Shown here piece by piece: positions 18,060-26,420 of a DNA stretch of 38,913 nucleotides. The stretch lies in the NCBI GenBank assembly GCA_947175175.1, contig CAMWLV010000017.1, positions 1 to 38,913 of the forward strand, in the 5' to 3' direction. The first letter of the stretch is position 1. Each line of letters starts with the position of its first letter. Made by a program: the position numbers and the translations under genes. The DNA comes from an uncultured Lachnospiraceae bacterium (lineage in GTDB: Bacteria > Bacillota > Clostridia > Lachnospirales > Lachnospiraceae). A model generated the notes under the pieces. That model had not been told where the DNA came from. It did not search any database and saw nothing but the letters and a program-made list of their open reading frames with translations.

Positions 18060-20432
18060 TTATTGAATGACACTGGCCTGTTCCCTCTGCTTTGCAATCT
18101 CATGGATATTCGTATTATAAAGGTTATAGAGCCTGCTTGTCCTGCTTATTGTGTTGTCAAAAGGTATGACCACATTCCCGCATTTTAAAAGTCCTTTCCC
18201 GCTCTCAGTATTTGTCACATACTGGAACTGTGCCTCCGACACGCCGATAACTTCCGCCATTTTTGAACTGTCGGTGTTTGCCTGCTTTAAGAGCGCCACA
18301 AACTCGGAGTTTGCAAGCATGGTTGTCGCAGTGTAATTCTGCAGGAGATCCAGCACGTTTTGTGTGATTCCTGTACACAGACCGCCCTGCTTCCTCACCT
18401 TTTTCCAGAGCTGCTGTAAATATTTTGCGGAATATTCGGAATTTAAAAGGACGTGGAATTCGTCTATGTAGAGCCATGTTGCCACACCTCGTTTCCCGTT
18501 TGCAATGATGCGGTTCTGGATGCTCTCCATCATCACGAGCATTGTGATTGGTGAGAGCTCCATTCCAAGGTCACGGATACCATAGACTGTAAAACGGTTA
18601 TCCACATCCACGTTGGTATGGTGGTTGAAAATGTTTAAAGAGCCATTTACAAAAAGCTCTAGGGAGAGTGCAATGTCCCCGGCCTCCTCCTCCGGTTGCC
18701 CCATCAGGATGTCATAAAAATCCGACATTACGGGAATACATTTTTCCCTGCTTTTTGCGATATCAATATAGAGCTTCCTCACACACCTGTCAATAATGGA
18801 TTTCTGACGGGAGTTCAGGCTCTCCCCCATGCACTGCTCACAGAGTCCTAACATGAACTCCCCCTTCTCACGTATCATTCCTTTACTGTCGTTTAAGTCA
18901 AGGCCCCATACATCCATGTCCAGCGGATTGACATAATTGTCCGTGTAAGTGCTCATGTTTACCACTGTCCCGCCATAGGTGTGTGCAATGTCAAAATACT
19001 CATTCATTGGATCGATAATGATGATCTCGTCCCTGCTTCCAAGAAACACGCTGCCCATCTCCATCTTGCAGAAAAAGGACTTGCCCGAACCGGGAACACC
19101 GAAAACAAACCCATTTCCATTGATCAGTTTCTTCCTGTCCCCGATGTTGATATTCTTACTGACCTGGTTGATGCCGTAATAACTGCCGCCCCTGTCGTTC
19201 AGCTCCTGCACGTTAAATGGCATGAGCACTGCAAGGCTCTGTGTCAGCATTGTGCGCATTGTCTCCACCTGCCTGATGCCGATCGGAAGTGCTGTGTTTA
19301 GGGACTCCCTCTGTTTGAGATAATGCTCCTCAATGGTAACGGAATGGCGCTTTCCGATGGTCTCCACCGTCTTTGTCATGCTGTCAAGCTCCTCCTTTGT
19401 ATCAGCCATGAGGATAATGTTTACCGCCGCATAGAAAAGACACTGGTCATTTTCCCGCACGTCGTCCATGATGCCCTCGATCTCCTTTTTTTCAATGCGC
19501 TTGTTATAGGAGATTTCAGAGGAAAAATCATTGTTCCTGTTCCTTACCCGCTGCTGTCTGATAATGTCAGACTCGATGCCCAGATATTTTTTCTGTAAGA
19601 TCCTTGTTGTCATGTCCTTTGGTATCGGTACAATGTCAATGCTTGTGACCGAATGTACAGGAAGCGACACGATCTCATTTAAGAACCTGTCTGAAAGGCT
19701 TGACGGGTATTTCTTAATGAAAAGCGCGCGGCAGAACTTGTCCTCGTCCCTGAAATAATCAGGGAAAAACTGTAACATGCCATTGCATAGATCATTCCTG
19801 AAATCTGCCCCGACCTTTTTTGCCTCCCTGATATCAAAATTAAAGGAATTTTCCTTTCCAAGATGGTAATAATCATACAATACCTTGATCCGCTCATTGC
19901 CCGAAAGTGGTACAATCTCCGCACCAAGCTCATTGAACGCCTTATGTACAGATGCCTCAATGGTTGCAAACTGCGCCTTTGCCTCCTCAAAATTCTTGCG
20001 CTCAATGGTGATTGTAAGGTATCTTTCCTGTTCAATTCCCTGTCTGCCCTCGCGGATCTTCTTCTCCATGATGTCATTATAGATACCCCGGTAATCATCA
20101 AACCCGTCCGGCTGCGGCTGCAGGAATACTGTTTCCCTCAGTGCATCCATATCCTTGTTCTTATTGTTAATGGTTATCTTGAAATTTACGTCCAGTGAGT
20201 TTAAAAACTTACAGTACCTCTCAAAGATACCGATCTGCTCCTCCTCGTTGGTTGTCGCATAATTGATATCCTGGAAACGGTAGCACTTTGAATACCTGTT
20301 TTTTGAGACCTCAAAAATGCCGTTCTCTGCAATCTTCATGATCTCTATTGTTTCCTGTATGGACGTAGGAGTCCTGTAAAGCGGCTCATCCGCCTTTTTA
20401 AGCTCCTTAAATCCGTCTGTAAATAATCCCAA
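18060..20432 (-). CDS. VirB4-type conjugation ATPase
   Basis: A 790-residue ATPase that powers the type IV secretion channel at the inner face of the membrane. Walker A (GVPGSGKSFF) lies near residue 446 and Walker B (WLYIDEFHVLL) near 655. Further conserved blocks are PFNVQELNDRGGSYYG before the P-loop and ITQNVLDLL after Walker B. The length is normal for the VirB4/TraC/CagE family. The start is TTG 20430-20432, six bases after a strong AGGAGG; no ATG fits better. It is preceded by prgI and virB6, the usual order in Tn1549/CTn-type elements. A 222-bp spacer before it holds a broken small membrane-protein frame and a 7-bp stem-loop (20484-20508). Confidence 0.95.
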   Translation of the reverse strand: MGLFTDGFKELKKADEPLYRTPTSIQETIEIMKIAENGIFEVSKNRYSKCYRFQDINYATTNEEEQIGIFERYCKFLNSLDVNFKITINNKNKDMDALRETVFLQPQPDGFDDYRGIYNDIMEKKIREGRQGIEQERYLTITIERKNFEEAKAQFATIEASVHKAFNELGAEIVPLSGNERIKVLYDYYHLGKENSFNFDIREAKKVGADFRNDLCNGMLQFFPDYFRDEDKFCRALFIKKYPSSLSDRFLNEIVSLPVHSVTSIDIVPIPKDMTTRILQKKYLGIESDIIRQQRVRNRNNDFSSEISYNKRIEKKEIEGIMDDVRENDQCLFYAAVNIILMADTKEELDSMTKTVETIGKRHSVTIEEHYLKQRESLNTALPIGIRQVETMRTMLTQSLAVLMPFNVQELNDRGGSYYGINQVSKNINIGDRKKLINGNGFVFGVPGSGKSFFCKMEMGSVFLGSRDEIIIIDPMNEYFDIAHTYGGTVVNMSTYTDNYVNPLDMDVWGLDLNDSKGMIREKGEFMLGLCEQCMGESLNSRQKSIIDRCVRKLYIDIAKSREKCIPVMSDFYDILMGQPEEEAGDIALSLELFVNGSLNIFNHHTNVDVDNRFTVYGIRDLGMELSPITMLVMMESIQNRIIANGKRGVATWLYIDEFHVLLNSEYSAKYLQQLWKKVRKQGGLCTGITQNVLDLLQNYTATTMLANSEFVALLKQANTDSSKMAEVIGVSEAQFQYVTNTESGKGLLKCGNVVIPFDNTISRTSRLYNLYNTNIHEIAKQREQASVIQ

Positions 20433-20534
20433 ATCCTGCCTCCTTATCCATGCTCTGCATCATAAAAACATAATCATTACCACTGCAGCCAGATATTCTC
20501 CGGCTGCACAGCCTCTAAAGTAGTAAATTGCAGA

Positions 20535-20658
20535 CTAATATCTTCTTACACTGTACATCTTTGTATGGTGCCCCACCCGGTAAATAAATGCGGTAACTGC
20601 AGCCATCAAAACAGCTAAGAATATAAAAAATCTTTGTCTTTTTTCCTGTTTTTTTCAT
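20535..20658 (-). pseudogene. Frameshifted small membrane protein after prgI
   Basis: ATG 20656-20658 overlaps the prgI stop (ATGA) and has AAGGAG ten bases upstream, so a gene seems meant to start here. That frame soon turns into an unremarkable short peptide. The +1 frame, the same as prgI, instead encodes one clear membrane segment (FFIFLAVLMAAVTAFIYR) and a basic tail ending at TAG 20535. Removing one A from the A-rich start would join the two into a protein of about 41 residues starting MKKTGKK. Possibilities are a real mutation, a sequencing error in a homopolymer, programmed slippage, or a membrane tail of PrgI cut off by its TGA. Confidence 0.5.
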
Positions 20659-21035
20659 TCCGAAACATCTCCTTTTCTTTGTTTTTTCCCATGGATACTT
20701 TCTTTCTCATGCACCCTGATTTCCTTTAGCACCTGCTCTCCCTCCGTTGACACATAGGCAAGCGGACGGTTTGCAAACAGCATCTTTAACTTTCTTCCCA
20801 TGTATTCATAAAAATTCATTCCGTTATAGGAATAAAAGCCTCCCAGTGCCACCGGCGCTACTGCCGGGATTGCGATATAAACACTGGGCGTCAGGCCGAC
20901 CAGGGGATAGAAAAATAATACGATCCCGCCACCCACAGCTACAGACAGCACTGAAAAAATAAGCTGTCGTGCCGTAAGCCCCATGACAACTGTTTCCTTG
21001 TAGCGGTCAATGTCCTTGTTGATCTCAATCACCAT
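20655..21035 (-). CDS. PrgI family membrane protein of the transfer channel
   Basis: A 126-residue protein that matches PrgI in length and layout. It has a short polar start (MVIEINKDIDRYKETVVMGL), then two hydrophobic segments (LIFSVLSVAVGGGIVLFFYP and a second around PSVYIAIPAVAPVALGGFYS), then a basic cytoplasmic tail. PrgI proteins correspond to the VirB3-like inner-membrane component and are nearly always next to virB4. I chose ATG 21035 because AAGGGGGT lies about eight bases upstream; an upstream GTG at 21044 is too close to it. It starts 13 bp after the virB6-like gene ends, so the two are in one operon. Confidence 0.9.
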   Translation of the reverse strand: MVIEINKDIDRYKETVVMGLTARQLIFSVLSVAVGGGIVLFFYPLVGLTPSVYIAIPAVAPVALGGFYSYNGMNFYEYMGRKLKMLFANRPLAYVSTEGEQVLKEIRVHEKESIHGKKQRKGDVSE

Positions 21036-21048
21036 CTTTATCACCCCC

Positions 21049-21891
21049 TTATAGTCCCAATGCCCTGCTGGTCAGCGACTGTGCGCCTTTGACACTCCCC
21101 ACTGTCAATGCAACAGTAAAGGTCATCTCACACAGATAGATCAGGGTTTTCACCCAGTCCGCATAGTTCCCGGTAAATGAAGGCAGCCCTGCACTGATAA
21201 ATGCATTGCACACCATGATTGCAAGTGCCATGGTGACTGCTTCAAACACGACCGACAGAAAATACTTTGCATAGGCACCCGCTGTATTTGCAACATTACG
21301 GTTCCCCGCCAGCGTGGAAAACGCAATGGAACCCACAGGCGCAATGACGATGAGCTTTATGAACCGGAAATATACGGTATAGAGCATGAAAAAGCCACAG
21401 ATTAGGACAATCACGCTGAGAAGCGCCGCCAGTATCAGCATGACCAGGCTCTCGCCAAACCCAAGGTTCTTAATGACATCTGCCTGTACAGCATCAATGG
21501 AAACTGTTGTATAGCTGCCCGCCGAAAGCACGTTTACCAGGTTTCCTATCGTGGCAAAAAAAGCCTTCATGATCGTCACATTGTTTGCAACAAGCCATTC
21601 TGCAAGGATCAGGCGAATCAGCATGCGCAGTATGACCTCAAAGCGCATCTCCTCCCTGATGTCCACGCTCTCCGAACAGAACCCTATCACGAAGAACAGC
21701 ACCACGAGCGAGGCGCCGACTGCCACAAAGACCGGCTGCACGCTCTCCACCATCGCCCACGGGCCGCCTCCCTTGAAGCTTACGGGCGACTGCCCCAGCA
21801 TGGAAAAAACAAGGCTTACCTGGCTGTTCCAGAAACCGAACACCATCTCCAAAAGGGCAAGTATCTTGTCCCCGAGTTTAAAAATATCCAC
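21049..21891 (-). CDS. VirB6/TrbL-like channel protein
   Basis: A 280-residue polytopic membrane protein with about six hydrophobic segments, for example AVGASLVVLFFVIGF, LVMLILAALLSVIVLICGFF, and a last one near the C-terminus (LIYLCEMTFTVALTVGSV). The Trp-containing amphipathic start (LLEMVFGFWNSQVSLVFSML) and the central FRFIKLIVIAPVGSIAFSTLAG are typical of the TrbL/VirB6 proteins of Clostridia conjugative elements. VirB6 lines the DNA path through the cell membrane. The start is GTG 21889-21891, six bases after GGAGGAGGG. It lies between the pilin-like gene and prgI. Confidence 0.9.
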   Translation of the reverse strand: MDIFKLGDKILALLEMVFGFWNSQVSLVFSMLGQSPVSFKGGGPWAMVESVQPVFVAVGASLVVLFFVIGFCSESVDIREEMRFEVILRMLIRLILAEWLVANNVTIMKAFFATIGNLVNVLSAGSYTTVSIDAVQADVIKNLGFGESLVMLILAALLSVIVLICGFFMLYTVYFRFIKLIVIAPVGSIAFSTLAGNRNVANTAGAYAKYFLSVVFEAVTMALAIMVCNAFISAGLPSFTGNYADWVKTLIYLCEMTFTVALTVGSVKGAQSLTSRALGL

Positions 21892-22030
21892 TTATTTCCC
21901 TCCTCCCTGAATGATCCAATCAGGCATAAATGGGCACCTGTCAGCAATGTTTCCATTTTTTTCGGTGCCCATCTGCACTGATAAAATAAAGAGGACAGCT
22001 TTAACGCGCCTATCCCCTGTGCCTCATATC

Positions 22031-22390
22031 CTAGAATCCAAGGAATGTAAGCACTGTTGAAATACCTGCCATCATGATGCCCGCCACGACGCCCTTTAAT
22101 GCCGAGTTCATGGTTGAAGAGTCCTGCTGCTGGTATGCCTGCGCAAACTCCATGACATTCTTTGCAAGGATAATGACGCCCACAGCGCCAATGACGGAAA
22201 TCACAATCGTTTTCAGGTTGTCAAGCGGCTGTGTGATGGAGGCCGGTCCTGCAGCGGCGGCAAGCACTGTCATTGACATGGAAGAAAATGCCATATATCC
22301 TGCACCGCATACGCCAGTGATAAAACCTTTTACCTTTACAAGCTTTCCGTTTTTGTTCTCTTTCTTTGCTGTAATTTCTGTTCTCTGCAT
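22031..22390 (-). CDS. Maff2/VirB2-like small membrane (pilin-like) protein
   Basis: A 119-residue protein with a basic start, a first hydrophobic segment that resembles a signal sequence (FITGVCGAGYMAFSS... ending VLAAAAG), and two later segments (TIVISVIGAVGVIILAKNVM and GVVAGIMMAGISTVLTFLGF). Between them is a polar loop with QAYQQQDSSTMN. This is the arrangement of Maff2/VirB2-type proteins found just upstream of virB6 in Tn1549-like elements. The N-terminal extension makes it longer than many relatives I remember. ATG 22388-22390 is eight bases after AAGGAG. Two hairpins lie just upstream, possibly to raise the stability of this message relative to virD4. Confidence 0.85.
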   Translation of the reverse strand: MQRTEITAKKENKNGKLVKVKGFITGVCGAGYMAFSSMSMTVLAAAAGPASITQPLDNLKTIVISVIGAVGVIILAKNVMEFAQAYQQQDSSTMNSALKGVVAGIMMAGISTVLTFLGF

Positions 22391-22428
22391 AAAATAATCT
22401 CCTTTTTATTGTGTGTTATAGTATTTAA

Positions 22429-22470
22429 GCGGGATCTCCCGCAGTGCCTTCCTGCCGGGCTTTCCCCGGC
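22429..22470 (-). other. Paired GC-rich hairpins upstream of the pilin-like gene
   Basis: GCGGGA/TCCCGC (22429-22442) and GCCGGG/CCCGGC (22454-22470) are perfect stems 11 bp apart, 40-80 bp upstream of the pilin-like start. No T-run follows either on the minus strand. A role as mRNA-processing or stabilising elements between virD4 and the pilin-like gene is inferred. The rest of the 238-bp gap shows no supported gene. Confidence 0.5.
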
Positions 22471-22628
22471 ACGTTATGCTGTGACCGCCCCCTTTCAGGC
22501 TCTTTTTGCCGGATATTGATCACCCTTTCTTATAGCCTGCGCCATACATATGTGGTGCGTACTGGATAACCTTCCTGGTCTGGTATCAATGATGTCCGGC
22601 ACTAAATTCATAATTATTCCAGATATGA

Positions 22629-24833
22629 TTAAATTAACTTCCTGCCCCCCTGCACTGGCTGGAATGCCATTCTGCACTCCCGCATCTTTTCCACATCTGT
22701 TTCAGGATAAAAGACAGCAAGGATATCTTCCTGCGGCATTCCAATATCCATCATTTTATGGAGCTCGTCCTTCTGTTGCTGCGAATACTGCCACTGTGCC
22801 ATGCGGTTCATGATGGTGTCCTCCCCCGACAGCTTCCGCCGTCTGGAAAGTGTTTTTCCCGTGGTCTGCGCCGTCTGCTCTTTTTCTTCCTTATCCGTTA
22901 TATCCTCCTGTAAGTACTGCAGTTCGTTATCCTCCTCCATATGGAACCTGTCCCTCTGTCCTTCTTCCATGTCAAGGAAACGCTTTTTTATCTCTGGTTC
23001 CGTAAGGAGTCCTAGCTCCTCATATTTGAGGGTGTCAATATACACGTTCCCGCCTTTCTTTTTCAGTTCCTCATAATAGGCAAGGGATCTCTTTGTAAGT
23101 ATCTGGTAGGGCTTTGATACATCACCGCCCTGTTTTGGTATATGTACATACGGCACTCCTTTCCCGTCCGCCGTCTGTACAAATGCCGGGTGTGCAAACG
23201 GTACAAACTTGTTGTCAATGACAGGGTCAAAACCACGGATAAAGATGATGCATTTCTTATTGTCCAGCTTCCTTACTTCATCCGGCGTAAACAGCTCCCT
23301 GCCAAGCACGTCATAATTGCGCGACGAGCTTCCCTGCCTGCCCTTTGTCTCACCGCTTGACTTCTTGTCGATCGTGCCCTTTCCAAGCAGCTCCGAGACA
23401 TATTTGTGCGTGCTCTGTTCATTGCCGCCAAGATAAATGAAAGTGTCGCAGTTGCCTGGCACGGTTTCCCATGTATCCTTGAAAAGCGCCTTTAACTGGG
23501 CAAAATTCTGGATTATGATGATGCTTGATATCTCCCTCGACCGCATGGTTGACAGAAGGGAACAGTAATCATCAGGCAGCGCGACGTTTGCAAATTCATC
23601 GAGCATGAAGGTAACATGTACCGGAAGCCTGCCGCCGCAGTTGAAATCCGCCTGGTAGTAAAGCTCCTGGAAGATCTGTGTGTAGAGCATGCCGATTATG
23701 AAGTTATAGGACTTGTCGGAATCGGGTATCACACAGAACAGTGCGCTCTTTGTCTCCCCGTCCCCGTTTACGCCGGTCCCCAGCTCCGCAAGCTTTAAAT
23801 CGTCCCTTGACAGCATGCGGAGCACCTGCTTGTTTTCCAGGAACGCAAGGCGGGAATTGGCAGATATGATGATGGAACGGACGGTATCGCCCGCACCGCG
23901 CATGCACTTGTTATACTGCTTGACTGCTGGATGCGCCGCACCGAGTTTTCCGTTCTCCTCCAGGTACTTCATGCGCTGGTCAAGCTTCGACGGCGCATCC
24001 TGCTCCGTGACCTCCGCCTCACCCAGAAGCTTTAAGACTGTCTCAAAATTCCTCCTTGCAGGAGGCTCCTCCATCCACACATAATAGAAAATGGACTGTA
24101 AAAAGAGCCCCTCTGCCTTCTCCCAGAATGGGTCGGACGGCGTAGCTCCCTTTGGTGTGGTATTGGATATTAAGTTTGTGATCAGCTTTACGATGTCTGT
24201 CTCCTCACGTATGTAGGAAAAGGGATTGTAGCAATCCGACTTTTCCATCTCGAGCAGGTTTATGACCTTCACGCTGTAACCGTTATCCTTTAACATCTGC
24301 CCGCAGCTCCTTAAGATCTCTCCTTTGGGATCGGTACAGATAAAGGAACAGTGGTGCGGCATCTGCATCAGGTTCGGCTTTACCTCGTAAAAGGTCTTTC
24401 CCGCACCGGAACCGCCGCAGATCAGGATATTCCCATTCAGTTTCAGCCGCCGGAAGTCCAGCGACATCTTCACATTCTGGCTCAGTATCCGGTTAAAGCC
24501 ATTGTCCCTGTCGGCAAGCACCTTATTCACGTTCTGCGGGCTTTCAAACCTTGCCGTGCCAAACTCTTTCCCCGGCATGAAATTCTTCTGGCCGGTCAGG
24601 TACATCAAAAGTGCCGTTGCATAAACCGTCAGGGCCGCAGCCACGGCTTTCATGGTTGTGTCATTAAAATAGTTGGCAAAGGGAGCTGCACATACACTGT
24701 TAAAAGATACAAGGAAAGTATTCAGGTCCATGCCCTGTTCGTAAGAACCGTTTATCAGGTATCCTGCATAAGCGCTCAGGGCAGCCCCGGCAAGTATGAT
24801 CCATAAGGACACCTTTTTCTTTTTTGGCATCAT
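22629..24833 (-). CDS. VirD4-type coupling protein
   Basis: A 734-residue membrane ATPase that brings the relaxase-DNA complex to the secretion channel. Two membrane segments lie at about residues 9-27 and 62-80. Walker A is GGSGAGKT at 140-147, with Walker B in FMLDEFANVALPDD near 411. ICTDPKGEILRS (~165) and SSIIIIQNFAQLKALF (~450) are further hallmarks of the TraG/VirD4 family. The C-terminal ~130 residues are charged and helical and may recognise cargo. The start is ATG 24833, eight bases after GGAGG; a second ATG follows directly. It overlaps the PcfB-like gene by 4 bp (ATGA), the same coupling seen for pcfB-pcfC in pCF10-type systems. Confidence 0.95.
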   Translation of the reverse strand: MMPKKKKVSLWIILAGAALSAYAGYLINGSYEQGMDLNTFLVSFNSVCAAPFANYFNDTTMKAVAAALTVYATALLMYLTGQKNFMPGKEFGTARFESPQNVNKVLADRDNGFNRILSQNVKMSLDFRRLKLNGNILICGGSGAGKTFYEVKPNLMQMPHHCSFICTDPKGEILRSCGQMLKDNGYSVKVINLLEMEKSDCYNPFSYIREETDIVKLITNLISNTTPKGATPSDPFWEKAEGLFLQSIFYYVWMEEPPARRNFETVLKLLGEAEVTEQDAPSKLDQRMKYLEENGKLGAAHPAVKQYNKCMRGAGDTVRSIIISANSRLAFLENKQVLRMLSRDDLKLAELGTGVNGDGETKSALFCVIPDSDKSYNFIIGMLYTQIFQELYYQADFNCGGRLPVHVTFMLDEFANVALPDDYCSLLSTMRSREISSIIIIQNFAQLKALFKDTWETVPGNCDTFIYLGGNEQSTHKYVSELLGKGTIDKKSSGETKGRQGSSSRNYDVLGRELFTPDEVRKLDNKKCIIFIRGFDPVIDNKFVPFAHPAFVQTADGKGVPYVHIPKQGGDVSKPYQILTKRSLAYYEELKKKGGNVYIDTLKYEELGLLTEPEIKKRFLDMEEGQRDRFHMEEDNELQYLQEDITDKEEKEQTAQTTGKTLSRRRKLSGEDTIMNRMAQWQYSQQQKDELHKMMDIGMPQEDILAVFYPETDVEKMRECRMAFQPVQGGRKLI

Positions 24834-26011
24834 TTCGGCTTCCTCCCCAGGGACGCGGCCGCCTTCCTTGCCACTTCGGCCGCCCCGCGTTCTGCATCAG
24901 AGTAATGTTTTTTGGCCTGCGCATGGCGTTTCCTGGACTCCGCTTCCGCCTGCCTTTTCCTGACTTCTGCCTCAACATGGTCATAATGGTCTTCATAAAG
25001 CTTTCCGCCGTTCACCGTACCAACAGTCCTGTTGTCAGCAGAATACAGCTTATAATCCTTATCCTTGTCAAGATATGTGAGCATGGTCTTTCCAGAGTAG
25101 ATCTCCACGATATCCTTTTTGTCGATCCAGAGATACCTTGCGTTTTCTCCCCATGTGCCGGGTATCCTTGTCTTTACTGCATGGTCATTCTCCTCGGTAA
25201 CGAGCTGCTTTGTCACTGTAATGTCCAAAAGGTTCCTGTCCTGTGCCTGCGACACGGTATGTATCCGGCCGGAAAGCTCTTTGTACCTGCTGATACGGTC
25301 AGAAAACTCCTCCCTGCCGATCACGGGCTGGTACTGGCCATTTCCCGTCTTTTTTAATACCTCCGTTTTTTCGAGCTTTTCCAGCACATCTTCTGCCTGT
25401 GCATCATTTATGCCAAATCTTTCCCTGATATCCTCCACACTGGTATCTCCTTTTTCTACCGCATACAGCCCGGCCTCCTCAAACAGTTTATCTGTCTGTC
25501 CATCCGGTCGGTCCGGCATTTCAGGTATTTCAGTGTGGGGATCTGCGTTTCCCCTTTTTTGATCCTTTAAGACTGAGAAGAACTTATCCAGCTCTTTTTC
25601 CTCCCCGTTTTTGAGGTAATCATCAATCGTGGCGATCCTGCCCGTCTTTAATTTCTGGAGCAGCATGTTCACCCTCGGGACAGCTTCCGTGTGGAACAGG
25701 ATCTCACTCATGCCATCCTTCTTATTGATATCAGGCAGCTCACAGTATAATATCCCGTATTTTTTTGCAAGTTTCTCCACCTGCTTAATGTCCTCCGACG
25801 CAAACTGCAGGACCTGGAGGTCGCCGCCCTTTTGTAAAAGCTTCCTCATGTTTGTTTTTCCTGCAAGCTTTTCACGGTCAAGGACCGCCACCATAAGATC
25901 CATTGCCTTTTTTATCTGTCCGACAGTTCCGCTCCCAATCTTCATTGCAATATCAATACCATCATAAGCCACGCGTATGATCTGCACTGCTTCCTGTATC
26001 TCTTCTGCCAT
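24830..26011 (-). CDS. PcfB/DUF3801-like relaxosome adaptor
   Basis: A 393-residue protein. Residues ~1-130 match the DUF3801/PcfB layout: a helical start (VQIIRVAYDGIDIAMKIGSG), KLAGKTNMRKLLQKGGDLQV, then FASEDIKQVEKLAKKYGILY and a beta-rich end. PcfB of pCF10 is an accessory factor that docks the relaxosome to the coupling protein. Family members are usually shorter, so the rest is an extension. It includes a winged-helix-like part around residues 185-240 (DTSVEDIRERFGINDAQAEDVLEKL) and a basic coiled tail. ATG 26011 follows AAGGAG by six bases. It overlaps virD4 by 4 bp and its upstream neighbour by 50 bp. Confidence 0.8.
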   Translation of the reverse strand: MAEEIQEAVQIIRVAYDGIDIAMKIGSGTVGQIKKAMDLMVAVLDREKLAGKTNMRKLLQKGGDLQVLQFASEDIKQVEKLAKKYGILYCELPDINKKDGMSEILFHTEAVPRVNMLLQKLKTGRIATIDDYLKNGEEKELDKFFSVLKDQKRGNADPHTEIPEMPDRPDGQTDKLFEEAGLYAVEKGDTSVEDIRERFGINDAQAEDVLEKLEKTEVLKKTGNGQYQPVIGREEFSDRISRYKELSGRIHTVSQAQDRNLLDITVTKQLVTEENDHAVKTRIPGTWGENARYLWIDKKDIVEIYSGKTMLTYLDKDKDYKLYSADNRTVGTVNGGKLYEDHYDHVEAEVRKRQAEAESRKRHAQAKKHYSDAERGAAEVARKAAASLGRKPK

Positions 26012-26420
26012 GGTTTTCTCCTTCCCCCATGTTTTCCAAAATATCTGCATGGTCCTTAAACTGTTCCGGTGTGAGTGCCTTTACTTCCTGTTCCGACAGT
26101 CCCATTCCAAACACAGACAAAATCTCCGTCAGTGTCCGTACCGCCTTTTCCTCCTGCATCCGGTACATTTCAATGGATACTAAGAGATTCTCGATACTCC
26201 TGATCCAGTCAGGCTTAAAATCCGTCAGTGCATTAAAACGCCTGTATACGGCCTCCCTGTCCACGCCTGGCTGCGACAGCTCGTCAAGAAGCTTACTGGT
26301 CAGTTCCGTATCTCCCGTCTGGAAGGCAAACTGCACCACATATTCCCTGTCAGCACCGGATAAGGCATTGCCCATCTGTGAGGCTGCATCCACCGCCTGC
26401 TGTAACGCATTCAGTCCCAT
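25962..26420 (-). CDS. Helical protein of the transfer operon, unknown function
   Basis: A 152-residue, mostly helical acidic protein I do not recognise. The centre (DFKPDWIRSIENLLVSIEMY) and the late LSEQEVKALTPEQFKDHADIL read like short helical repeats; the latter phrase also recalls the next gene upstream, which has LTPKETEEYTAKKL and LTGEQMAVALEF. ATG 26418-26420 follows AGGGGG by seven bases. It overlaps the upstream gene by 1 bp and the PcfB-like gene by 50 bp. The unusually long overlap suggests tight translational coupling. A place in the relaxosome or coupling complex is inferred from position only. Confidence 0.75.
   Translation of the reverse strand: MGLNALQQAVDAASQMGNALSGADREYVVQFAFQTGDTELTSKLLDELSQPGVDREAVYRRFNALTDFKPDWIRSIENLLVSIEMYRMQEEKAVRTLTEILSVFGMGLSEQEVKALTPEQFKDHADILENMGEGENHGRRDTGSSADHTRGL

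Noticed and set aside
20633-20645. A AAA AAG slippery heptamer in the small gene after prgI
   Set aside because: The -1 shift it would cause leads to a stop after a few codons; the membrane sequence needs a +1 shift, so classic -1 slippage does not explain it.
22497-22613. A 38-codon minus-strand frame after virD4 (MNLVPDIIDTRPGR...)
   Set aside because: The upstream GGA is too weak a ribosome site and no pattern supports it; it remains a low-probability small gene.
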